A stretch of 37,611 bases of DNA from a virus, in the IMG/VR virus record IMGVR_UViG_3300044640_001110, positions 1-37,611 of that record; one strand, given 5' to 3'. The first letter of the stretch is position 1. Each line of letters begins with the position of its first letter. The notes below the pieces were generated by a model. That model did no database searches and was not told the DNA's origin. It saw nothing but the letters and a program-made list of their open reading frames with translations. The translations under genes and the position numbers were made by a program. This document shows, piece by piece, positions 1-6,828 of this stretch.

Positions 1-207
1 GTCCGTGGTGGTCACGAACGCAGTGCCGGCGGTGGTCTTGAAGGATGTCACGCCATCCTCACCCGCCTTCTGCATCAGCCACGACTCCAGCATGGTCATC
101 TTGGCCTTGATGTCCGCGACCTTGTCCTTGGTCTCGTTCTCTACGGCTTCCTTCTTCCTCCGAAGTTTGAGGTAAGTCTCCACCACCTGCTCGACCGTGA
201 AGCTCAT
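1..207 (-). CDS. Hypothetical phage protein, 3' end outside the window
   Basis: The minus-strand frame starts with ATG at 207 and stays open to the window edge, giving 69 residues. The start follows a strong ribosome site (GGAGG, about 5 nt upstream) and overlaps the stop of the upstream gene in an ATGA arrangement. The visible part begins MSFTVEQVVETYLKLRRKK. It is a charged, probably helical segment rich in Lys and Glu, followed by a Gly/Thr-rich stretch. It is the last gene seen in the leftward replication operon. I do not recognise the family. Small helical nuclease inhibitors occur in such positions, but nothing here shows that role. Confidence 0.75.
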   Translation of the reverse strand, partial: MSFTVEQVVETYLKLRRKKEAVENETKDKVADIKAKMTMLESWLMQKAGEDGVTSFKTTAGTAFVTTTD

Positions 208-431
208 TCCAGCCTCCATACCCGGACGCCAGTCTGGTCGCCCTTCTCCGCCTTGGACGTCACGAACCGGCCGCCGTAGCGCGTGTTCGCCCGCTTGCAG
301 AGTGCGGACATCTGTGTGGTGTCCTTGTTGGCGACGAAGAAGCTGTCGCCCTTCTCCAACTGGTCAAACGGGTACTTCCACCGCACGTTCTTCTGCGGCA
401 GCGGTACATCCTTCTCGATCTCAAACGACAT
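204..431 (-). CDS. Small hypothetical protein (75 aa)
   Basis: This 75-residue protein starts at ATG 431 behind AAAGGAG and begins one base past the helicase stop (433). It ends in an ATGA overlap with the next gene. The sequence has a YPFDQLEKGDSFFV segment, an ANTRYGGRFVT segment and a GVRVWRLE end. That pattern is common in short phage proteins of unknown function, where a small beta-rich domain with a conserved basic helix precedes a terminal VWR. Function is unknown. The tight coupling to the helicase suggests co-expression with the replication genes. Confidence 0.8.
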   Translation of the reverse strand: MSFEIEKDVPLPQKNVRWKYPFDQLEKGDSFFVANKDTTQMSALCKRANTRYGGRFVTSKAEKGDQTGVRVWRLE

Positions 432-432
432 G

Positions 433-2979
433 TCACTCCTTTCCCATCTGGGCTATCAGGTCCAGCAGCACACCCTGTAGCTTCTGCTTATTCTGCAGTC
501 GCTCATAGATGCGGTGCTCTACCTCGGTTGCTTCTATATGAACTACGTTCGACACATGTCTCTTACCGATGCGTTCGACGCGGCCATTCGCTTGAACATA
601 CTGTTCGTTACTGGTTATAGGTCCGTACCATACAACGGTTGACGCTGCTGTCAAGGTCAATCCATGCGCCATTGTTGCAGGATGTGCGATAAGTATGCGC
701 GGGTCACGCGCGTTCTGAAAGTTGTGGAAGATGTCGTTGCGCTTGGATGACGACACCTCACCGTTGACGACGGCCACGGTCCAGTGCTTGGACAGCTCAC
801 GCTCCAGCATGCGCAGCGTGCCGGTCAGCGGGACGAACAGGATGACCTTCTCCCCTGCCTCCTCGATGACCTCCTTGACCGCGTTGATGCGTGGCGCGCA
901 GTCCAGCTCCAGTCTCTCGCCGTGCTCGCCGTAGGCCACGCCCAGTGCGATCTGAATGAGCTTCTGCGCCTTGACCGCCTCGTTGACCGCCGTGATCGTG
1001 CCGCCCGCAACCTCGGTGACCAGCTGCTTGACCATCTGCTTGTAGTGCTTGGTCTGCTCTGCGGTCATCTCCACCTTGCGGGTCTGGATGACGGTGTCCG
1101 GCAGGTCCAGACAGTCCTCCCGGGTGAAGCGGATGGATGGCTGGAGCACGTGCTTCACAATATCCACGCTGTCCGGGCGGGGCACAAACTTCCACTGGCC
1201 GATCTTGGTCATGACCTGCTCTCGGAAACCTGTGTAGCTCTTGGACATGTGCGGGCTGTTGACCAGCTTGGCCAGTGCCCATGCGTCCGTCGGCTCGTTG
1301 GGGGTGGGGGTGCCGGTCATCAGCCACAGGTTCAGGTCGGGCTGCACCTGCAGCCAGCGGTAGAACTGTTTGAACCGCCGGGTCGACGGGTTCCTGTAGA
1401 CCGCTGCCTCGTCGATGATGACGAGGTCGAACTTGTCCAGCGCCTCCTTGGCGATGATCGGGAAGCCATCGTGGTTGATGATGTAGAAGTCCGCCTCGGT
1501 GTTCAGCATCTTGATGCGCCGCTTGGCATCGCCATAGAGGGTGACCGACTTACGGTGGTAGAACTCCTTGAACACGGCGTCGCCCCACACACGTTCCAGC
1601 GTGGACAGCGGCGACAGGATCAGCACCTTCTTGATGACGCCAGCATTCATGAGGAAGTCGGCCGCCCACAAGGCGCTGACCGTCTTGCCTGTGTTGCCCG
1701 TGGCGAAGATGCACCCGTTGCGCCGCAAGATCAGGTACGTGCTCGGCACCATGAAGCAGTACTTGAAGCCGTCCGTGGATGGGACGCACTCCATAGAACG
1801 CAGGCGTCGGCCACCCGTGGCCCCTAGAATGCCTACGCTGCCGCGCTTGGTGGTACTCACGCCCACCACGTACTCGATCGCGCTGCGTTCCTTCCTCTCG
1901 TAGGTCTGCAGCCGCGCGGTGTAGCCGCACGCAGCGAAGGCGTACTGGACGAAGTCCGCGCTCTCCTTGGTAGAGGTGAAGAACTCCACCCGCGGCTTGT
2001 TCTCCCGCACAGTCCCGTCCCAGTGCGGCACTTCATCGGCGATGACCCGCAGCTGGTGTAGCGTAGCCTGCCAGAATTGTGGCCCGAACACCTTGGTTCT
2101 GAGCGGCGGCATGAAGGACAACTTGTGAAACCCTTCGGGGGCACACTCCCTGTAGCTGTACGGGATGTGGGCAGCATCCAGCAAGTCGCGCAGCCTGTCC
2201 TTCTTGCGCTGCTTTTTGACGCGGACATAGCAAAGGTTGCCGCCTTCCGGGATATACCCATCAGCGATCGCTGCCACCATCACACGCAACTGTGCGTCGG
2301 TCAGCGACAGCCCGACCCCGCCCGGCACGGCGAATGTCGTAGGGATGGCAGCGTCCGAGAACCCGACCCGGTCTGCGGACTTCTGCACCCGGTCGCCGCC
2401 AACCCAAGCATCATGGCGGTGCAGGAGCTCCACGGCCGTCGTAGTTTCGACCTTGGCCGCATTCGTCTTGGACTGCAGCAGCACCCTGTGCTCTGGCGAC
2501 AGCATCTGATCGATACCATAGCGGGTCTTCAGCCTGACCATGGTGTCGCATGGCAGCTTTACGAATTGCGGCTCGGCAACAAAGTCAATCCGCTTGGTGT
2601 CTGGCCAGTACTGCGCCACCGCCCCACCTTCGTAGTCGGCAATACGCTGCCACCCTGTCGGAGACAGGTACTCCGTATCCGCGTCCACGCAGCCAATCGA
2701 GTTCAGCACAAGGCAGCGCTTGTGCAGAGTAAGGAAGTCGGCCGTGGATTTCTGGTGGTCGTAGGGTGTGAACTGCCCGGGCCAGTCGTACTGGTAGCCG
2801 ATGGGCGACGGCGGGTTGAACCCCAGCTCCTTGAGGCGCTGCATCTCCGGCACACGGTGCGGGATCACGACGATATTAGGGTCAGACGGCAGTTGCCGCG
2901 ACTTGGGTATGCACTCTAGGACCCTGTTGGGGTCATTCAGTTTGAGGGCTACGGCCCTCGCGGACTCGACGACAAGCAT
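433..2979 (-). CDS. SNF2-family DEAD/H helicase interrupted by an intein
   Basis: The 848-residue precursor includes a 333-residue intein (residues 97-429), so the mature helicase would have about 515 residues. The extein has SNF2/superfamily 2 helicase motifs. The Walker A site is SIG/TGKT, split exactly by the intein. It also has a DEAA box at about 523-526, TGTP (motif III) at about 555-558 and QANGRVERIGK (motif VI) at about 796-806. It likely uses ATP to translocate on or remodel DNA in replication or recombination. The start at 2979 lies 47 bp inside the end of the VRR-NUC gene and has an AGGG-type site upstream. SNF2-like helicases commonly sit beside VRR-NUC nucleases in phage replication modules. 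Activity must depend on intein removal, because the P-loop is otherwise broken. Confidence 0.93.
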   Translation of the reverse strand: MLVVESARAVALKLNDPNRVLECIPKSRQLPSDPNIVVIPHRVPEMQRLKELGFNPPSPIGYQYDWPGQFTPYDHQKSTADFLTLHKRCLVLNSIGCVDADTEYLSPTGWQRIADYEGGAVAQYWPDTKRIDFVAEPQFVKLPCDTMVRLKTRYGIDQMLSPEHRVLLQSKTNAAKVETTTAVELLHRHDAWVGGDRVQKSADRVGFSDAAIPTTFAVPGGVGLSLTDAQLRVMVAAIADGYIPEGGNLCYVRVKKQRKKDRLRDLLDAAHIPYSYRECAPEGFHKLSFMPPLRTKVFGPQFWQATLHQLRVIADEVPHWDGTVRENKPRVEFFTSTKESADFVQYAFAACGYTARLQTYERKERSAIEYVVGVSTTKRGSVGILGATGGRRLRSMECVPSTDGFKYCFMVPSTYLILRRNGCIFATGNTGKTVSALWAADFLMNAGVIKKVLILSPLSTLERVWGDAVFKEFYHRKSVTLYGDAKRRIKMLNTEADFYIINHDGFPIIAKEALDKFDLVIIDEAAVYRNPSTRRFKQFYRWLQVQPDLNLWLMTGTPTPNEPTDAWALAKLVNSPHMSKSYTGFREQVMTKIGQWKFVPRPDSVDIVKHVLQPSIRFTREDCLDLPDTVIQTRKVEMTAEQTKHYKQMVKQLVTEVAGGTITAVNEAVKAQKLIQIALGVAYGEHGERLELDCAPRINAVKEVIEEAGEKVILFVPLTGTLRMLERELSKHWTVAVVNGEVSSSKRNDIFHNFQNARDPRILIAHPATMAHGLTLTAASTVVWYGPITSNEQYVQANGRVERIGKRHVSNVVHIEATEVEHRIYERLQNKQKLQGVLLDLIAQMGKE
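1693..2691 (-). mobile_element. Intein with LAGLIDADG-type endonuclease domain, inserted in the helicase Walker A motif
   Basis: In-frame protein insertion of 333 residues. It starts with Cys (CVDADTEYLSPTGWQ, the Hint N-terminal block), has SPEHRVLL as block B, and ends in RRNGCIFATGN followed by Thr as the +1 residue. Between the splicing blocks lies a degenerate DOD-type endonuclease: AAIADGYI (first acidic motif, intein residues 140-147), a basic KKQRKKDRL segment, then VIADEVPHWDGT (second acidic motif, 216-227). The residue before the terminal Asn is Gly instead of the usual His. As I recall, this occurs in a subset of phage inteins with a similar RRNG..F.TGN ending. Joining the exteins restores an SIGTGKT P-loop, which fixes the boundaries. 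Confidence 0.9.
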
Positions 2980-3262
2980 GTATCCATTCCCTTACCTGCT
3001 CAATCGTGGCCTTGTCGTAGACCACGAAACACTTCCCACCCGCTGCCTCGATGTCTGCCATACACTTGATCTGCAGTGCTGTCGGCTTCTTGGTCGCGTC
3101 AGCTTTACACTCGATACCCACGAACAAGCCCTCCACAACCGCAACTCGGTCTGGAATACCTGCACTACCAAATGGTCCGGCTTGCGGGGGGTAAAACCAC
3201 ACCCGCTCAGCCTTCATCATCTTGTCGAGCGCTGCCTTGATGCGCCCCTCTGGAGTAGCCAT
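2933..3262 (-). CDS. VRR-NUC domain nuclease
   Basis: This 109-residue protein is the size of stand-alone phage VRR-NUC proteins, a branch of the PD-(D/E)XK nucleases. The signature is present in order: an N-terminal helical segment, GIPD (35-38), GIECKA (Glu51, Lys53) and TALQ (61-64). These correspond to the metal-binding Asp, the E-x-K pair and the conserved Q. In other systems the family cuts branched or flap DNA structures. The start at 3262 follows AGGGGTG. The 3' end overlaps the helicase gene by 47 bp, so the two are likely co-translated. A recombination or replication-repair role is inferred from the family and the neighbours. Confidence 0.9.
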   Translation of the reverse strand: MATPEGRIKAALDKMMKAERVWFYPPQAGPFGSAGIPDRVAVVEGLFVGIECKADATKKPTALQIKCMADIEAAGGKCFVVYDKATIEQVREWIHACRRVREGRSPQTE

Positions 3263-3285
3263 GGTGTCACCCCTCTACTTTACAG

Positions 3286-3957
3286 TCAAGATGCGAACTC
3301 GCAGAAACCTTTACACGGGCAGTACTTGCACAGCCCGCTCGGCTTGGCCGGCCAGTTGCCTGACTCCAGCGACTTCTCCACACGGTTGATCCGGGTAAGC
3401 AGCTTGGTCCACATCCCGTCGGCATGCTCCCGCTTGTACGTCTCCCGGTCGGTCGCGTTCTCCTTCGTCCATACAAACATGGACGTGACAGCGGTGACCT
3501 CCGGGTTGAAGGCGAAGGTTGCAAGAGCAAACATCTCCAGCTGGTCGAAGTCGGGGCGGCGCTTGCCGGTCTTCCAGTCCACCACGATGGCCTTGGCATC
3601 CGGCCGGATGATGAGCACGTCCAGCTTGAACCGCAGCCATGCGTCCTCGTCGAACCAGCCGGTGGGCTGGAGGTCGCTGGTCAGGGTGTACTCCTGCTCG
3701 ATCGTGAGGGTAGCCCCACCCTTGGCAACGTGCGACGCGAGCACATCACACAGCGGCTGCAGTGCGACTGTCTCTGCAGGCAATGGGGCGGTGCCCTTGA
3801 GGGCATCCTCCAGCTGCTTGTGCACCCGCTCACCGTAGACCGTGGCTTCGCCGACGCTGTCCTTGACCTCCTTGGTGATGCGCTGGTGGTAGTACCGCTT
3901 GGGGCAGTTCTCGTACATCTTGAGGGCGGTGTAGGAGTGGGCAAGTTTGGTGGTCAT
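3286..3957 (-). CDS. RecB/Cas4-like PD-(D/E)XK exonuclease with Cys cluster
   Basis: The protein has 223 residues from ATG 3957. A longer open frame exists, but this start has GGAG upstream and is coupled to the preceding stop (TGATG). It begins LAHSYTALKMYENCPKRYY, the typical opening of RecB-type nuclease domains. GERVH (42-46) supplies a catalytic His, FKLDVL supplies Asp113 and VVDWKTGK supplies Asp127/Lys129. The C-terminus carries CKYCPCKGFC (Cys210, 213, 215, 219), which with Cys18 could bind a 4Fe-4S cluster as in Cas4/AddB. It probably degrades or resects DNA ends in phage recombination. The gene follows the polymerase, separated from it only by a duplicated mini-cassette. Confidence 0.9.
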   Translation of the reverse strand: MTTKLAHSYTALKMYENCPKRYYHQRITKEVKDSVGEATVYGERVHKQLEDALKGTAPLPAETVALQPLCDVLASHVAKGGATLTIEQEYTLTSDLQPTGWFDEDAWLRFKLDVLIIRPDAKAIVVDWKTGKRRPDFDQLEMFALATFAFNPEVTAVTSMFVWTKENATDRETYKREHADGMWTKLLTRINRVEKSLESGNWPAKPSGLCKYCPCKGFCEFAS

Positions 3958-4023
3958 CACGTGTCTCCATAGGTGTAAGCCGTGCCTGCCTCGCAGGCCA
4001 CGGGCAGGTCGGGTGCCCAAGTC
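3950..4023. repeat. Direct repeat copy 1 (74 bp), polymerase 3'-end duplication
   Basis: The 74 bp at 3950-4023 match 4110-4183 with a single mismatch (position 4014 versus 4174) at an offset of 160 bp. This copy sits just before the nuclease gene and supplies its ribosome site. Confidence 0.95.
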
Positions 4024-4025
4024 AT
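3957..4025 (-). CDS. 22-residue duplicated tail of DNA polymerase (mini-ORF)
   Basis: The ORF runs from ATG 4025 to a TGA at 3957-3959. Its product (MTWAPDLPVACEAGTAYTYGDT in two parts: MTWAPDLPVA then CEAGTAYTYGDT) repeats the last 21 residues of the polymerase. It overlaps the upstream mini-gene (ATGA) and the downstream nuclease start (TGATG). It is most likely a by-product of the 160-bp cassette duplication. Its TATGGAGACACG end carries the GGAG ribosome site for the nuclease, so it may matter as a translation leader rather than as a peptide. Whether the peptide is made or stable cannot be told. Confidence 0.55.
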   Translation of the reverse strand: MTWAPDLPVACEAGTAYTYGDT

Positions 4026-4117
4026 GGCTTGCCCTTTGCCGGTCTGCAGTTAATCGGATACGGACACCTTCCAGCCGCCGCATTCCAGCCGCAGACGCAG
4101 ATTTTCTTTGTGGTCAT
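4022..4117 (-). CDS. Cys-rich 31-residue mini-protein in a duplicated cassette
   Basis: The ORF runs from ATG 4117 (TGATG overlap with the polymerase stop) to TGA at 4022-4024. The product begins MTTKKICVCGW and continues NAAAGRCPYPINC, ending in a basic RPAKGKP. The four cysteines (CxC, then C and C) could bind one zinc ion. Its ribosome site (GGAG) lies inside the last polymerase codons. The start context is the same as that of the downstream nuclease (ACACGTGATGACCAC), because both derive from the same duplicated sequence. The family is unrecognised. A small nucleic-acid-binding or protein-binding knuckle is a guess from composition only. Confidence 0.6.
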   Translation of the reverse strand: MTTKKICVCGWNAAAGRCPYPINCRPAKGKP

Positions 4118-4183
4118 CACGTGTCTCCATAGGTGTAAGCCGTGCCTGCCTCGCAGGCCACGGGCAGGTCGGGCGCCCAAGTC
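4110..4183. repeat. Direct repeat copy 2 (74 bp), original polymerase 3' end
   Basis: This is the partner of 3950-4023. It encodes the natural C-terminus of the DNA polymerase, so it is taken as the original copy. The segment 4024-4109 between the repeats is the part unique to the inserted cassette. Confidence 0.95.
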
Positions 4184-6828
4184 GGGGCGGTGGACATGAT
4201 GGCCACGATGTCCTTCTCCGCCTGCTCGGCCTGATCCTCTGGCACGATGCAGACGTTCTCGTCGTGGACTTGGAAGGCGACGTGATACCCGGCGTCCCTG
4301 ATCGCCAGCATCTGCTCGGCCACGACAATGCGGGCCAGCGCCTGAGTGCAGTTGTGCACTACGAAAGGTCCCGAAGAACCTCGGACCACGAAGCGAGAGT
4401 TGGGTCCGGCGTTGCGGAGGTCATAGACAGGTTCCGCTGCCACCGATAGAACAACGTCGACTTCGGCACGCCCGTCAGTCTGTGTGCTCTGGTAAGGTCC
4501 ACGGGTAGAGCCCCGCGCCTGTTCCCAGCCTGCACGGTGTAGGATGTCCAGCGACAGTTCCCGGGTGTGTAGTCCCCGTTGTTGTCCTTCCGGTCCAGTG
4601 TCAGACCCGACTGGTAGGTGGGGCCCATGTCCCCCCAGAACGCCGCGAAGGAGGCATCCCACTCCGGGCATACTCTGATCCCGCGTGCTCCATAGTTGCG
4701 CCACGCTTGGTGTGAGGGTAGCCGGCACCGGTCCCGCATCGAGCGCCATACCCAGTAGGCCGGGTGATTGGCCATGCCGTGAGTCTTGTTCGCCGCCGCC
4801 ATCATGCAGCCACACGAGGAACTCCCGCCACGCTGTGCCCACTTTTCCACACCACTGGCTACGCGCGTCACCTCCGTCCCGCATATGCACCGGAATACCC
4901 ACAGCGAACGGCGACCGTTCGTGCCCTGATACCGTACTCCCGTCAGGTAACCAAAAGTCTGACCTGTATAGTCCTTCGCACGATGATGCACGGCGCCACC
5001 CTTTCTCGGTTAGGACCTCATGGTCCGGGGTCATGCGGACCCCATCGAGTTTGGTAGTAGACTGTTCGCCTTGACTAATCAACCCGTCATGCTGCACCCA
5101 TTGCACGCCGTCCCAAAGCCGGTCATCAGTCAGCACGTCCACAATCGGGACCCATCCCCGCTGGGTAAGTACTTGCGTGTCGCCAGCCAAACAGTTCTCC
5201 GCCACCATCGCGCCATAGATGCGGCTCTGGCCGGGGATCGTGCCGCTGTCCGCGTCCTTCGGGTCGCCGGCCAGCCGAGCCTTCATGGCTCTGTCAAACA
5301 TGCGCCTGTCTTGGATGTAGGTGAACTGCCGGGTGGCGGCCGTGAGCCCGTGGTACTGCAGCCGCATGCCGTTGGGCAGGAGGATGCCATCGGCGTCATA
5401 GGTCAGGATGTTACCGATCCGCCCCCTGCGCCCAGCCGCCATGCTGGACAGGGCGTAGCCACACTCACCCCACAGCTTCACGATCTGGTGGTAGCCTGTA
5501 CGGTACGTGCGCACCAGACGGTCGACGTCCTCCTCGGGGATGTCCACAGGTGGCTTGCCGCGCTTCAGGGTCAGCTGAAACTTCTCTGCCGACATGCCGT
5601 AGCCCAGCCCAAGGATGGCGGACTTGCCGACGTGGCGCTCCAGCTTGTCGGCCTTGGTCACCTTACGGCCATAGAAGACCGTGGCGAACTCGGAGTACAC
5701 GTCCCGCCCCTCGCGGAACCATTGCACAAGGTCGCTCTGCCCGGCGAGGTAGGCCACCATGCGCGCCTCGATCTGGCTGCTGTCACAGCTGATGATCTTG
5801 TGCCCCTCGGGGGCCCGAAGGGCTTGGCGCAGCGCACCACCACGGGGCAGGTTCTGGAGGTTCATCTTGTCGCCACCAGAGAAGCGGCCAGTGTGCGCGC
5901 CATAGTAGTTGAGCATGATGGGCAGCCGGCCACGGCCAGCCACTCCGATCAGGGAGGAGGTGCGCGTCTCCTCCAGCGTGGACTTGAGCCCAAGCCGTGC
6001 GGCCACCAGTGTCTGGACCACGGGGTTGTGGTGATCCTGCAGCGCGAGGAAGTCGAGGTCTGTCTTGGCGAAGGCGAAGGCTTCCTTGCCAGTGGTGCCG
6101 CTGATCTTGGTTGGTGGCTCTACCCCGCAGCGGCGCAGCAGCTTGGCGAACTTGTCGTTGGACATGAGGATGTCCTTGCCCTTGCCTCCAAGGGTGTCGA
6201 GCAGGGCCTGCTTCTCTGCCTGCACCACTACAAGGTGTGCCTCCAGCTTGTCCACGTCCAGCTCCACCGTCGGCTCGGTGTACATCCGGAGCGTGCTGTC
6301 GATGATCCGGAGCTCAGATACCGGGAACCCTTTGCGCAGCTTCTTGAACAGGGCGTAGGTCAGGTCCACGTCGTTGGCGCAGTACCTCATGTAGGCCGCA
6401 AGTTCTGCAGAGCCGAAGTCCCTGCGCCGTTTGCCGATCGCGAGGATGACCTCCTCGCCCTTCTGGCCCAACTCATAGTGCTGGGCCAATGCCTTGAGGC
6501 TACCACCCACAGTGGACTGGTGCTTGGGTCGTGCCATGGATAGCGTGTCGAGCCAGAGCTTGGGCTTGATACCGAAGTGCCACGACAGGATGGCGCCGTC
6601 GAACAGGGTGTTGTGGCAGAGGATCGCCTTGTCGCTGTAGTCGAGCGACTTGAGGAACTTGCCCGGGTTGTCCCCGGTGTAGGTATCCACTGGCCCGTCG
6701 TTGACCTTGACGCCGACGCCGATGACCTCGAACAGAGGTGATCGTACGTAACTTTCTGTCGTGATCTTAGACAGGGAGTAATCCCTGTCGTAGTATGTCT
6801 CAAAGTCGATAGTAACTATGTCCATCAT
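4117..6828 (-). CDS. Family A DNA polymerase (PolA-type) with 3'-5' exonuclease, interrupted by an intein
   Basis: The precursor has 903 residues. Removing the 281-residue intein (546-826) leaves a 622-residue polymerase, the usual size for phage family A enzymes. The DEDD exonuclease domain is at the N-terminus: DFETYY (Asp8, Glu10), CHNTLFDGAIL (Asp77) and ANDVDLTYALF (Asp153, Asp155). Polymerase motif A is CDSSQIEAR (Asp349), the O-helix is RHVGKSAILGLGYG (about 398-411) and motif C is VHDE (854-857). The intein lies in the conserved VAEN/CTQALAR segment before motif C. The enzyme is presumably the phage replicase with proofreading. The gene overlaps the upstream MazZ-like gene (GAATGATG) and feeds by TGATG coupling into the mini-cassette and nuclease. 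Its catalytic core is incomplete until splicing occurs. Confidence 0.96.
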   Translation of the reverse strand: MMDIVTIDFETYYDRDYSLSKITTESYVRSPLFEVIGVGVKVNDGPVDTYTGDNPGKFLKSLDYSDKAILCHNTLFDGAILSWHFGIKPKLWLDTLSMARPKHQSTVGGSLKALAQHYELGQKGEEVILAIGKRRRDFGSAELAAYMRYCANDVDLTYALFKKLRKGFPVSELRIIDSTLRMYTEPTVELDVDKLEAHLVVVQAEKQALLDTLGGKGKDILMSNDKFAKLLRRCGVEPPTKISGTTGKEAFAFAKTDLDFLALQDHHNPVVQTLVAARLGLKSTLEETRTSSLIGVAGRGRLPIMLNYYGAHTGRFSGGDKMNLQNLPRGGALRQALRAPEGHKIISCDSSQIEARMVAYLAGQSDLVQWFREGRDVYSEFATVFYGRKVTKADKLERHVGKSAILGLGYGMSAEKFQLTLKRGKPPVDIPEEDVDRLVRTYRTGYHQIVKLWGECGYALSSMAAGRRGRIGNILTYDADGILLPNGMRLQYHGLTAATRQFTYIQDRRMFDRAMKARLAGDPKDADSGTIPGQSRIYGAMVAENCLAGDTQVLTQRGWVPIVDVLTDDRLWDGVQWVQHDGLISQGEQSTTKLDGVRMTPDHEVLTEKGWRRASSCEGLYRSDFWLPDGSTVSGHERSPFAVGIPVHMRDGGDARSQWCGKVGTAWREFLVWLHDGGGEQDSRHGQSPGLLGMALDAGPVPATLTPSVAQLWSTRDQSMPGVGCLLRGVLGGHGPHLPVGSDTGPEGQQRGLHTRELSLDILHRAGWEQARGSTRGPYQSTQTDGRAEVDVVLSVAAEPVYDLRNAGPNSRFVVRGSSGPFVVHNCTQALARIVVAEQMLAIRDAGYHVAFQVHDENVCIVPEDQAEQAEKDIVAIMSTAPTWAPDLPVACEAGTAYTYGDT
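4351..5193 (-). mobile_element. Intein in the DNA polymerase, with no in-frame endonuclease
   Basis: This 281-residue insertion begins CLAGDTQVLTQRGWVPI (block A). It has MTPDHEVLTEKGWRRA as block B (54-69), PVYDLRNAGPNSRFVVRG as block F and PFVVHN as block G, with Cys as the +1 residue. Those blocks make a complete class 1 Hint splicing domain with the normal HN ending. The 170 or so residues between block B and block F are Gly/Ser/Arg-rich and show no LAGLIDADG or HNH motif in this frame. The same DNA encodes an HNH endonuclease in the +1 frame (4359-4991). The boundaries are set by restoration of the VAENCTQALAR polymerase segment. Confidence 0.93.
4359..4991 (-). CDS. HNH homing endonuclease nested out of frame inside the polymerase intein
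   Basis: A 210-residue protein in the +1 frame relative to the intein, entirely inside it. It starts at GTG 4991 directly after intein block B and has its own ribosome site (AAAGGGTGG, about 6 nt upstream). The N-terminal zinc-binding module has FRCICGTEV and SSSCGC. Then come YWVWRSMRDRC and YGARGIRVCPEW, and the HNH core LTLDRKDNNGDYTPGNCRW. The C-terminus has a helix-turn-helix (LTGVPKSTLFYRW), similar to the end of the free-standing HNH protein at 12897-13436. The gene stops 8 bp before the intein ends, so its last codons also encode blocks F and G. It probably cuts intein-less polymerase genes and so spreads the intein. Confidence 0.9.
   Translation of the reverse strand: MHHRAKDYTGQTFGYLTGVRYQGTNGRRSLWVFRCICGTEVTRVASGVEKWAQRGGSSSCGCMMAAANKTHGMANHPAYWVWRSMRDRCRLPSHQAWRNYGARGIRVCPEWDASFAAFWGDMGPTYQSGLTLDRKDNNGDYTPGNCRWTSYTVQAGNRRGALPVDLTRAHRLTGVPKSTLFYRWQRNLSMTSATPDPTLASWSEVLRDLS

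Noticed and set aside
784-1827. A 347-codon plus-strand open frame opposite the helicase
   Set aside because: Antisense shadow of the helicase, and it crosses the intein border without any effect on its own sequence character.
5020-6543. A 507-codon plus-strand open frame opposite the DNA polymerase
   Set aside because: It is the antisense of a well-supported polymerase with all catalytic motifs, shows no domain or ribosome site, and results from G+C-rich codon bias.
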